DNA of 64,000 nucleotides, from contig NZ_JALPSC010000001.1 of NCBI RefSeq assembly GCF_023217965.1, positions 372,001 through 436,000 of the forward strand, given 5' to 3'. This document shows, piece after piece, positions 45,413-52,454 of the stretch. The notes beneath the pieces were generated by a model. It was not told where the DNA came from and did no database searches. It saw only the letters and a list, made by a program, of their open reading frames with translations. How positions within the stretch are numbered: position 1 is the stretch's first letter; the number at the start of each line of letters is the position of its first letter. This DNA comes from Prevotella sp. E13-27 (GTDB lineage Bacteria; Bacteroidota; Bacteroidia; Bacteroidales; Bacteroidaceae). Position numbers and translations under genes: made by a program.

Positions 45413-46867
45413 ATGACACCAATTCAAACGACAAAAATGTCCAACTTCCGTTGGGTAATCTGCGCGCTGCTCTTCTTAGCAACGACCGTGAACTATATGG
45501 ACCGTCAGGTCTTGTCACTAACCTGGAAAGACTTCATCGCCGTCGACTTCCACTGGACCGATGCTGATTATGGAACAATCACAGGTCTTTTCTCCCTGTT
45601 CTATGCCTTTGCCAACCTCGTGTCAGGTAAGTTCATCGACTGGATGGGCACCAAGAAAGGTTATCTCATTGCCATCTTCGTTTGGTCAACAGGTGCTGTT
45701 ATGCATGCCGGCTGCGGATGGATGGCTATGAACATCGAGGGTTATGACTCTATCGAGGCTCTGCGTGCTGTACAGGCTGGCAGCGATGCTGCTGTGGCCA
45801 TTGCCACCATCTCTGTGTGGCTGTTCCTCTCTTGCCGTCTTATCCTTGCTGTCGGCGAGGCAGGCAACTTCCCTGCTGCTATCAAGGCTACGGCAGAATA
45901 CTTCCCAAAGAAGGACCGTGCCTTCTCTACCTCTATCTTCAATAGCGGTGCCTCTGTAGGTGCTTTGGCAGCTCCTGCCACTATTCCCCTGCTGGCCCGC
46001 GCATGGGGCTGGGAGATGGCATTCATCATCATCGGTGTGCTTGGTTATGTATGGATGGGACTCTGGATATGGCTCTATGAGAAGCCAAGCCAGAACAAGC
46101 GTGTGAACCAGGCTGAGCTGAACTATATTGAGCAGGATAACGATCTTGCTGAGGTTCAGGACCGCACAGCAATAGTTGAGGAAAAGACTATTCCATTCTT
46201 CAAGTGTTTCACCTTCAAGCAGACTTGGGCATTCTTGGTTGGTAAGTTTATGACCGATGGTGTATGGTGGTTCTTCCTATTCTGGGCTCCTGCTTATTTC
46301 AGCGACCAGTATGGCTACACCTCTGACTCAGCAATGGGTATTGCCCTCATCTTCACACTCTACGCCATTGTTACCGTGCTCTCTATCGGTGGTGGCTATC
46401 TTCCAAAATATTTCGTTGAGAACCGTGGCATGAACCCATATCTTGGTCGTATGCGCGCCATGCTAATCTTTGCATGCTTCCCCGTACTGGGCCTGCTGGC
46501 TCAGCCTCTCGGTGCATATAGCGCTTGGTGGCCTGCCATTCTGATTGGTCTGCTGGGTGCAGGTCATCAGGCTTGGTCAGCCAACCTCTTCTCTACCATT
46601 GGTGACATGTTCCCCAAGTCAACTATTGGCACTATCGTAGGATTGGGTACTGCCATCGGCGGTCTTGGATCTATGGGTATCAACATGGGCTCTGGCGTCT
46701 TCTTCACATGGGCAGAAGGACAGGGAGCTGCATTCTCATTCATGGGCTTCGAAGGCAAGCCTGCTGCCTATATGATCGTGTTCTCCATCTGTGCCGTTGC
46801 CTACCTCATCGGCTGGTGCATCATGAAGGCTCTCGTTCCAAAATACAAGCCTGTCGTTGTTGAATAA
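45413..46867 (+). CDS. Hexuronate-type MFS transporter
   Basis: A 484-residue, 12-helix major facilitator of the anion:cation symporter family near ExuT/GudP. The NYMDRQVLSLTWKDF opening, the AVGEAGNFPAAIKATAEYFPKKDR loop and SANLFSTIGDMFPKSTIGTIVG are characteristic. Adjacent to kduI (2-base spacing), it is expected to import hexuronates or unsaturated uronates across the inner membrane. A terminator follows. Confidence 0.88.
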   Translation: MTPIQTTKMSNFRWVICALLFLATTVNYMDRQVLSLTWKDFIAVDFHWTDADYGTITGLFSLFYAFANLVSGKFIDWMGTKKGYLIAIFVWSTGAVMHAGCGWMAMNIEGYDSIEALRAVQAGSDAAVAIATISVWLFLSCRLILAVGEAGNFPAAIKATAEYFPKKDRAFSTSIFNSGASVGALAAPATIPLLARAWGWEMAFIIIGVLGYVWMGLWIWLYEKPSQNKRVNQAELNYIEQDNDLAEVQDRTAIVEEKTIPFFKCFTFKQTWAFLVGKFMTDGVWWFFLFWAPAYFSDQYGYTSDSAMGIALIFTLYAIVTVLSIGGGYLPKYFVENRGMNPYLGRMRAMLIFACFPVLGLLAQPLGAYSAWWPAILIGLLGAGHQAWSANLFSTIGDMFPKSTIGTIVGLGTAIGGLGSMGINMGSGVFFTWAEGQGAAFSFMGFEGKPAAYMIVFSICAVAYLIGWCIMKALVPKYKPVVVE

Positions 46868-46893
46868 CAACTAGCGAAACACGCAAAAATTTC

Positions 46894-46925
46894 AACGGGT
46901 GTCATAAGCTTTTATGGCACCCGTT
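46894..46925 (+). terminator. Terminator of the uronate operon
   Basis: A 14-bp stem with G-U pairs (46894-46907 with 46912-46925), GCTT loop, then ATCTTGTTTC. Confidence 0.85.
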
Positions 46926-47080
46926 ATCTTGTTTCTTTTTTGTCATGCGTGTCAGGAACTAAATACATGACACATGCTATTGGTTTAGTTTTTTGGTTCT
47001 ATTTGCGACCTGTCCCTCTGGCATCATTGTTTAGACAGAATTGCAATGTGTGGCAGTCTGAACAGCAATGTAGTTCTGTC

Positions 47081-47168
47081 TATACCAATTTACAAACTCG
47101 TCGAGTTTGGTCACCAAAGTCGACGAGTTTGGTCACCAAAATCGACGACTTTGGTTTTCAAGGTAGTA
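47081..47168. repeat. 22-bp tandem array A
   Basis: Four 22-bp units; units two and three (47103-47124, 47125-47146) differ at one base and contain the near-palindrome TTTGGTCACCAAA, flanked by degenerate units. Confidence 0.8.
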
Positions 47169-47284
47169 AGAACCAGAATACAAGGATGCCATAACTATAA
47201 TATAAAACTGCCAGAATAAGAGCACAAAACGGACTTTTTCTTCGTTTTTCCCTTTTTACCACCATTTTCTACAGTATCAATGTA

Positions 47285-47331
47285 CTGAAGTGAACCTTTA
47301 AGTTGTGTTTAACTTTCTAGGTTCACTTCAG
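47285..47331. repeat. Abutted inverted repeat (MITE or IS-end remnant)
   Basis: 13-bp perfect inverted arms CTGAAGTGAACCT (47285-47297 with 47319-47331) continuing imperfectly through AAGTT/AACTT to a six-base centre. It looks like two transposon ends joined after loss of the interior. Confidence 0.6.
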
Positions 47332-47367
47332 AACAGTCCCAATAATCCAATTTAATCCGTATAAACA

Positions 47368-47426
47368 GAAAATAGCCCCGAATCACGGCCAGGACTACAA
47401 TCTGGCATAGATAAGGAACTATTTTC
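47368..47426 (-). ncRNA. Candidate small RNA 5' stem-loop
   Basis: On the minus strand GAAAATAG (47419-47426) pairs with CTATTTTC (47368-47375), with an inner GCCAG/CTGGC stem. The first base of the outer stem coincides with the transcription start expected from the promoter at 47432-47461. No convincing reading frame follows. The 3' end is undefined. Confidence 0.4.
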
Positions 47427-47431
47427 AAGGG

Positions 47432-47461
47432 CAAAGTTACATACTTTTTCTAATTAAACAA
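47432..47461 (-). promoter_or_regulatory. Orphan promoter
   Basis: Minus-strand TTG (47459-47461), spacer 19, TAACTTTG (47432-47439), with no gene downstream. Confidence 0.65.
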
Positions 47462-47510
47462 GCGAAATTACGGATAATTCGGAATCGTCCCCAATTTTTC
47501 CTGCCATGCT

Positions 47511-47811
47511 TCAATCTTCAGCTGCTATCTGCATCTGCATACTTTCCTCTTCCACTTTTGGATATGGATTCTTAGCCCCATGGTCCTGCAACCAGATATG
47601 GTTCAACGTAAACGCAATTGAATCTAATGTCTGTTCTCTCTGCTTAGGTTTCAGCTCACATTCCCAGACGGTGATGCAATGCCAGCTGATTTAATCGATA
47701 CCTGAAACCACGTTTCCACAATCCACGTCGCACAATCATTTCTGGCTTTGTGTTCTTATTGTGAATCGCCGCCATGTTCTTATGCCGCTGTTGTGGAGTA
47801 AGGTGGTCCAT
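47511..47811 (-). pseudogene. vsr: Vsr-type mismatch endonuclease, core deleted
   Basis: The first 41 codons (MDHLTPQQR, NKNTKPEMIVRRGLW, RGFRYRLN) match the N-terminus of very-short-patch-repair endonuclease. After them, in another frame, come SWHCITVWECELKPKQREQ and a C-terminal helix ending AAED. The 60-75 residues between, with the catalytic Asp and His residues, are missing, and the two halves are out of frame. Vsr repairs T:G mismatches from deaminated 5-methylcytosine and normally accompanies a Dcm methylase; a dcm relic lies 2.3 kb upstream. Confidence 0.85.
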
Positions 47812-47821
47812 ATAATATGAA

Positions 47822-47980
47822 CTATAAACTGTTCAAATAATCAGTATCAACAGTATTCACGACAATCTTCTTTGTCTTTATACCCAACCCATAAGAAACT
47901 AATAACTTTGTGAGTTGGTAGCCATCTATCTTTTGGATATTGTAACCACTGGGGTTGTAATCAGAAGCACCATCGCGTAT
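47822..47980 (-). pseudogene. Tail of an Mrr-like restriction endonuclease
   Basis: The minus strand encodes about 50 residues ending DTDYLNSL, with IQKIDGYQLTKLLVSYGLGI and IKTKKIV, resembling the C-terminal end of Mrr-type restriction enzymes (I-DG-L--LM--Y--GV). No upstream part remains; the frame is closed just before it by a stop. A short alignment, so moderate confidence. Confidence 0.5.
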
Positions 47981-47988
47981 CCTTCATG

Positions 47989-48450
47989 TTATTTCTCATC
48001 TGGAGTATGGAATTTCCAATAATCAGTTTTCATTTGACTCAACAAATCGACATTTTCTGACTTCACCACCAAAAAAGGAAGGAAATCATTAGGGGTACTT
48101 GTCAAAAGAATTCGCAAGCCGTCGCGCTTCAGAGCATTATCATAATATTGAAGACAGTACATGGTGGGGGGTAGCAATCTGTTCTTGGGACTATGATAGT
48201 TTGTCTTTGATGGATTGATTGGATTTATTTCATGGATTAGCATTCCATCATCAGAAAACTTGTTGAGTCGCTGGTCTATGAAAGAAAATATACGCTCTCC
48301 ATCGCAGTCGTTGATTCCTGTCACACATATAACTAATCTATCCTCCAGATATTGCATGGCAGTATAATCATCACTTATTTGCTTTGCTTTCTCTAAATGA
48401 GAAAATTCCGATGTGGTTAGAATTTTCTCCAACATCCTATTGTAATCCAT
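47989..48450 (-). CDS. Unknown protein, fourth gene of compact operon
   Basis: A 153-residue soluble protein without signal or membrane segment. It begins MDYNRMLEKILTTSEFSH and has mid-sequence RLVICVTGINDCDGERIFSFIDQRLNKF and NRLLPPTMYCLQYYDNALKRDGLRIL. No family recognised. It starts 3 bases after the HNH gene stop, so the two are certainly co-transcribed and probably functionally linked. It could be an immunity or specificity partner of the nuclease; that is inference from position. Confidence 0.7.
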   Translation of the reverse strand: MDYNRMLEKILTTSEFSHLEKAKQISDDYTAMQYLEDRLVICVTGINDCDGERIFSFIDQRLNKFSDDGMLIHEINPINPSKTNYHSPKNRLLPPTMYCLQYYDNALKRDGLRILLTSTPNDFLPFLVVKSENVDLLSQMKTDYWKFHTPDEK

Positions 48451-48453
48451 ATA

Positions 48454-49263
48454 TCACTTCTTATTGAATATTGTATCACGATGCCATTCCAGAAACAATT
48501 CGTTGGGGTGATATTTCCTTGGGATTGTCAATTTTGCACTTTCAATAGGAAGAAAATACTTGTCGTAGTATTCTTTGCCTATATTGGACTTTAATCGTTG
48601 TGAAAAGATTACAGTGCCGTCATTCAGAAAAGAGATTAGTCCACGGTCGAAAGCCTTATCATACATATTGGAAAGGCAAATGCCATTCTGAGGGTTCAAC
48701 CTTTCATGTACATTGTCAGCCCATGGAATAATATGGCTTGCTACAAGTAAATCGCTGATATCAATTCCTGTAAGTGCACATTTACCACCATAGTTGGCAA
48801 GCACCACCTGCCTGAATACACTTTGATTCACTCGGATTTTAACTTCGGCTTTGCGCGTCTCACCCTTCATCGTCAGTGGGATGTCTCTTATTTCTTCTTC
48901 GTATTTTTGCTCGACAGTTGTACCTTGATAAGCAGCAAGAATCTTCTCGCTCTCAAAAAGAAGTGCTTCGCGATTGCCGTCGAACTCATCCCAATAAGGC
49001 TGGCATTGCTTCCTTCCACCTTCCATTCCAGCTCGTCCGCTATCTTGTATTTGAGGGTCGCAAGAAGAATAATTGTTTAGTCGTATAGAAACGGTGTTCG
49101 CAGAACGTCCCATCAGATTCGCAAGTTCGATAATCGCTGGTGTCCTGTGGTCTAATTGGCCGTAGGGCAGTTTCAAGTATAGATTGAGACATAAGATCAT
49201 TTCCTCTCGTGTCCATCTACTGCCTTTGGCAGGGTTTCTGTTTACAACTATCTGATGGGGCAT
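48454..49263 (-). CDS. HNH endonuclease, probable type II restriction enzyme
   Basis: A 269-residue protein with an N-terminal DNA-binding-like segment (WTREEMILCLNLYLKLPYGQ, IIELANLMGRSANTVSIRL) and a C-terminal HNH_2 nuclease core: YGGKCALTGIDI, LVASHIIPWADN, LNPQNGICLSNMYDKAFDRGLISF. This plan is typical of Bacteroidetes restriction enzymes paired with a C5-cytosine methylase. Here the methylase relic at 50.1-50.4 kb is destroyed, yet the nuclease looks intact. It starts 9 bases after the ART-like gene. Confidence 0.85.
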   Translation of the reverse strand: MPHQIVVNRNPAKGSRWTREEMILCLNLYLKLPYGQLDHRTPAIIELANLMGRSANTVSIRLNNYSSCDPQIQDSGRAGMEGGRKQCQPYWDEFDGNREALLFESEKILAAYQGTTVEQKYEEEIRDIPLTMKGETRKAEVKIRVNQSVFRQVVLANYGGKCALTGIDISDLLVASHIIPWADNVHERLNPQNGICLSNMYDKAFDRGLISFLNDGTVIFSQRLKSNIGKEYYDKYFLPIESAKLTIPRKYHPNELFLEWHRDTIFNKK

Positions 49264-49272
49264 AATTGGATT

Positions 49273-49893
49273 TCAAGGATTAACGAATTTCTCGTCTACA
49301 CTGCGTGGCAAGAAATATCCTTTGATACAATTCGGGTTACAGATACAAATCTGTATATGGTTCTTCTCTGCAAAGCCTGCATTGGGATAGAGTGGCTTTC
49401 CTTCCCAGAACACGCCACGTACAGAATCATAGGCTCGCTTATTTGCCTCACGATTGATACGATGTGTCGTCTGGATAACATAGCAGTCCAACTTTCTTAG
49501 AAGCAGGTCTGTAGAGTTGCCCAGTGTCTTGTTAACAGGCAAGGGTATTCCCGATATCCGGCTGAACTCAAGGGCGAAATCGTATGATTTCTTAAGTTCC
49601 TTAAGATAGGCAGTATCTGTTAGATCGAAACAATAGCCAAGGTCAATGATTGCACCAATCACAGCAGGTTGTTTGATACTTGAGCCAGGACGCTTAGATA
49701 ATTCCACAGCCCATTCCATAGCTCGCTCCTCATTATTCTCCCAGAAATAGATTCCACTACCTAGCCAGTCATAATCATTAGTACTGGCAAGAAGATTCTC
49801 CTTGCCAGCAATTACTTTATCCACTACCGACTGGTCACAACCGTGAAAACCTATTGTCAGATTAGAACGATTTGCGTATAATCCCCTCTTCAT
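49273..49893 (-). CDS. ADP-ribosyltransferase-like protein, toxin candidate
   Basis: A 206-residue protein. GFHGCDQSVVDKVI near residue 15-28 and YDWLGSGIYFWENN at about 42-55 resemble the H-G...Y pattern of the NAD-binding core in ART-fold enzymes, followed by ERAMEWAVELSK; a later FALEFSRISG could supply further core structure. Such proteins modify proteins or nucleic acids and often act as toxins in phage defence. It overlaps the upstream 47-residue gene by four bases (ATGA). Fold assignment is from motif similarity only; the catalytic Glu is not certain. Confidence 0.6.
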   Translation of the reverse strand: MKRGLYANRSNLTIGFHGCDQSVVDKVIAGKENLLASTNDYDWLGSGIYFWENNEERAMEWAVELSKRPGSSIKQPAVIGAIIDLGYCFDLTDTAYLKELKKSYDFALEFSRISGIPLPVNKTLGNSTDLLLRKLDCYVIQTTHRINREANKRAYDSVRGVFWEGKPLYPNAGFAEKNHIQICICNPNCIKGYFLPRSVDEKFVNP

Positions 49894-50033
49894 CTATAAA
49901 TAGGTGCTAACTGGCCGTTGGCATCCACGACACCAGCCTCCTGCATAAACTTGATGGCTTTCTCTTTTGAAGAAAGTACATCTCTTATGACAGCGTCAAT
50001 ACGCTCTTCTCTATTGTGCTCAAATTCTGGCAT
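49890..50033 (-). CDS. 47-residue antitoxin-like protein
   Basis: A short acidic-to-neutral protein, PEFEHNREERIDAVIRD, then SSKEKAIKFMQEAGVVDANG and the end LAPIYR. Predicted helical. An AGGTGAG stretch precedes the ATG, a better than usual ribosome site. The stop overlaps the next gene's ATG. With a TAACTTTG promoter box 41 bases upstream it heads a four-gene operon. Antitoxin role is inferred from size, order and coupling. Confidence 0.65.
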   Translation of the reverse strand: MPEFEHNREERIDAVIRDVLSSKEKAIKFMQEAGVVDANGQLAPIYR

Positions 50034-50073
50034 ACTCACCTCACTTTCTTGTTTGAGTTACAATTACCCACTG

Positions 50074-50081
50074 CAAAGTTA
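50074..50081 (-). promoter_or_regulatory. -7 element of the compact operon promoter
   Basis: Minus-strand TAACTTTG just downstream of the dcm relic, with a T-rich region upstream; -33 unclear. Confidence 0.6.
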
Positions 50082-50127
50082 CAAAAAAAATCGAAACTAT
50101 ATGTTTTTATTCAGAAAAATAAGCAAA

Positions 50128-50411
50128 TCATGCGACTTTAACATTCTCACCGTCTGGTACCATCGAAATGATACGCTTTGTCTCAGCAGTATGCATCTCT
50201 TACGGCTCCACCACCTATTGACAATATATTTGGAACATTCTCCATTACAAATGCCTTTGGGTGGTAGTGCCTTACAAAACGCACGAATGATTTATAAAGT
50301 TTATTTCTGTCATCATCGATGATTCGTTTACCTGCAACTGAGAAAACCCTGGCATGGTGGGCCACCGATTATAACATCTATGTCGTGTATATCATATTCT
50401 TGCTCAACATC
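50128..50411 (-). pseudogene. dcm: DNA cytosine-5 methyltransferase relic
   Basis: The minus strand retains DIDVIIGGPPCQGF (motif IV with the catalytic Cys), a one-base insertion that breaks the frame, then VAGKRIIDDDRNKLYKSF, YHPKAFVMENVPNILSIG and GGGAVRDA, and after another break ETKRIISMVPDGEN from the C-terminal half. N-terminal motif I, most of the target-recognition domain and the end are gone. An inverted repeat (50400-50408 with 50424-50432) marks the upstream breakpoint. Confidence 0.85.
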
Positions 50412-50671
50412 CTAAGGGTTCAGGTTGAGCAAATTTAAAATGACAAAATTAAGCTATAGCTTTATATGCATTTTTGTGTTCATCACTGATTCAACAGAAA
50501 ATACCAAAATGAAGTTTTATTCTTTCTATCTTCTGTCGATTTCCAATTCGGGAATGTCCTATTCCCAATAAGGGAAAATTTTTGAAAGTAAAGCGTGTTG
50601 AAAAATGCGTGACTCATTGACAAAGATCTGACGTTTTCTGATTTTTGTTGACTTTCAAGCGAAAGTGCCCC

Positions 50672-50775
50672 ATCCCTCCCGTCGGATGGTGCTGAGCCCT
50701 TTAAATAAAGGGATTCTTCGATCTTCATCCCTCCCGTCATCCCTCCCATCAGCCCTCCCGTCACCCCTCCCATCA
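50672..50775. repeat. CCCTCCC repeat block, left of the IS
   Basis: Successive CATCCCTCCCGT-like units of 10-11 bp plus a CCCTTTA-AAAGG-GATTC module. The same elements recur right of the IS at 52290-52405 in the other orientation. Confidence 0.7.
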
Positions 50776-50827
50776 CACATTTTTTACATGCATTCTAAGA
50801 TTCGGTTGTTCTTCATTTTATAAACAT

Positions 50828-50836
50828 ATAATTGCC
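50828..50836. repeat. Left target-site duplication
   Basis: ATAATTGCC, repeated exactly at 52148-52156 across the IS element. Confidence 0.85.
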
Positions 50837-50928
50837 CACTAGTGTCCGGTTAAATTTTTCCGAACGTTAATTAAATGTTTAAATTTCAATGAGATACAGC
50901 GATTTAAAAATTTTCCGATTTGATTTTT

Positions 50929-50936
50929 TATCTTTG
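50929..50936 (+). promoter_or_regulatory. -7 element inside the IS
   Basis: TATCTTTG about 30 bases before the transposase ATG at 50967; argues against the earlier in-frame ATG at 50889. Confidence 0.55.
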
Positions 50937-50966
50937 TACTGTCTCATATATAAGATAGCACAGGAT

Positions 50967-52127
50967 ATGAATGCCGGAAATACTGTATTCTCGCAACTGA
51001 TGTCTCTCATCCCTGACTACGAGCTCAGGAAATGTATTGACAGATATAGAGGGGATTTTCATGCAAGACGATTCACTTGCCGTGACCAGTTCCTTGTCAT
51101 GAGTTATGCTCAGCTGACCAGCAGCGCAAGCCTTCGTAGCATAGAGGCTCAGTTGACTGCTTTCAACTCCAAGTTGTATCATGCCGGTCTGAAGGTGATG
51201 CCCAAGTCCACTCTCGCCGACATGAACGAGAAGAAGGACTGGCGTATCTATCAGGACTACGCAATGGTACTTGTCGAGAGGGCTAAAGTCCTGTATAAAG
51301 ATGAATACTATCGGTTGGGAATTGACAATATGGTGTATGCCTTTGACAGCAGTACCATCAACCTGTGTCTGCATCTCTGTCCATGGGCGAAGTTCCATCA
51401 TGACAAAGGTGCTTTCAAGATGCACACTTTGATTGATGTAAAGAACAACATACCCAACTTCATCATGCTTACTCCTGGCAATGTGCATGATACTCAGGCT
51501 ATGGACAGCTTGCCTGTAGAAGCAGGGGCTTACTATCTGATGGATAAAGGCTATGTGGACTTTGACCGTCTGTTCCGTCTCTTCCAACAGCAGAAGGCTT
51601 ACTTTGTAACCAGAGCAAAGGACAACATGAAATATTCCGTATTCGAGGCAAGAGAGGTTGACAGGCAGACTGGCGTCATCTCTGACGAGTCCATCAGTCT
51701 TACTGGTCTCTTTACAGCCAAGAAGTACCCTGATTTGTTGCGTCTGGTCGTCTATGAGGACTTTGCGCAGAACGTAGTGTATCGATTCCTGACGAATGAC
51801 TTCACCCTTGAAGCAATTACCATTGCGGAACTGTACCGAGAGCGCTGGACTATCGAAACGTTCTTCAAATGGATCAAGCAGCACCTGCACATCAAGACGT
51901 TCTATGGGACGTCCCAAAACGCAGTCTTCACACAGATATGGATTGCCATCTGTGACTACCTGCTGCTTATTATTGCTCTGAAGATGTATCATATCGAACA
52001 AAATCTTTACATATTCTCTAATGTCATCGGCCAAGTTCTCTTTGAGAGGACTCCGCTGAATGAACTTTTTGACAAACCAATTATTAATCAAAATCCGGAA
52101 GATGACCGCCAACTTTCGCTTTGGTGA
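50967..52127 (+). CDS. IS4-family transposase
   Basis: A 386-residue DDE transposase. N-terminal DUF4372-like region (NTVFSQLMSLIPDYELRKC ... CRDQFLVMSYAQLTSSASL), first catalytic Asp in YAFDSSTINL, second in MDKGYVDFDRLF, and the IS4 YREK signature YRERWTIETFFKWIK with the catalytic Glu. The stop codon's last base is the first base of the right inverted repeat. Start chosen downstream of the internal -7 element. Confidence 0.93.
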   Translation: MNAGNTVFSQLMSLIPDYELRKCIDRYRGDFHARRFTCRDQFLVMSYAQLTSSASLRSIEAQLTAFNSKLYHAGLKVMPKSTLADMNEKKDWRIYQDYAMVLVERAKVLYKDEYYRLGIDNMVYAFDSSTINLCLHLCPWAKFHHDKGAFKMHTLIDVKNNIPNFIMLTPGNVHDTQAMDSLPVEAGAYYLMDKGYVDFDRLFRLFQQQKAYFVTRAKDNMKYSVFEAREVDRQTGVISDESISLTGLFTAKKYPDLLRLVVYEDFAQNVVYRFLTNDFTLEAITIAELYRERWTIETFFKWIKQHLHIKTFYGTSQNAVFTQIWIAICDYLLLIIALKMYHIEQNLYIFSNVIGQVLFERTPLNELFDKPIINQNPEDDRQLSLW

Positions 52128-52147
52128 AATTTAACCGGACAGTAGTG

Positions 52148-52156
52148 ATAATTGCC
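52148..52156. repeat. Right target-site duplication
   Basis: ATAATTGCC, identical to 50828-50836. Confidence 0.85.
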
Positions 52157-52289
52157 GTTAATTTAACCATTAATTACATGATAATTAATGTCGAAAATAT
52201 TCTGTTTGATTTGGTTAGATTTGTTTAATTTCTCGCCGCAGGCGACTCCATTTGCTTTAATGTCCCCAGGGGCAGCATTCGGCGACGAA

Positions 52290-52405
52290 GGTGAATGGGA
52301 GGGTTATGGGAGGGATGAAAAAAATCCCTCCCGTGCTCAAACCCTTTATACAAAGGCGATTCAAGCGATTATGGGAGGGATGAGGGATTATTTAGCAAAA
52401 CCTGC
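52290..52405. repeat. GGGAGGG repeat block, right of the IS
   Basis: ATGGGAGGGATGA units with the module CCCTTTATACAAAGGCGATTC, the counterpart of the left block at 50672-50775. Confidence 0.65.
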
Positions 52406-52454
52406 AAAAAGTCAGCCTGATCTTTGAAGATTCTTGTCAAGCATGTTGCAATTC

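Larger units (their letters stand above)
46926..47510. other. Accessory intergenic region
   Basis: This 585-base stretch has no convincing gene. It contains a 22-bp array (47081-47168), two fused inverted ends (47285-47331), and a minus-strand promoter feeding a 5' stem-loop (47368-47463), each listed separately. Confidence 0.6.
50837..52147 (+). mobile_element. IS4-family insertion sequence, 1311 bp, intact
   Basis: Terminal inverted repeats CACTAGTGTCCGGTTAAATT... at 50837-50857 and 52127-52147 agree at 20 of 21 positions; a 9-bp target duplication (ATAATTGCC) flanks it exactly. It contains one full-length transposase. Intact ends and the perfect duplication point to a recent insertion. 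Confidence 0.92.

Noticed and set aside
47081..47168. CRISPR array
   Set aside because: Units are contiguous 22-mers without variable spacers and no cas genes are present.
46940..47194. Plus-strand frame of 84 codons
   Set aside because: It crosses the 22-bp array, has no promoter or plausible protein features.
50483..50776. Minus-strand frame of 97 codons with MGG repeats
   Set aside because: Its start is made entirely of the CCCTCCC tandem repeat and the rest resembles no protein; repeat DNA explains it.
50928..52112. Long minus-strand frame (394 codons) opposite the transposase
   Set aside because: Mirror of the transposase; the plus-strand DDE motifs and IS ends settle the strand.
52188..52427. 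Plus-strand frame of 79 codons beside the IS
   Set aside because: Consists largely of GGGAGGG repeat DNA; no recognisable protein pattern.
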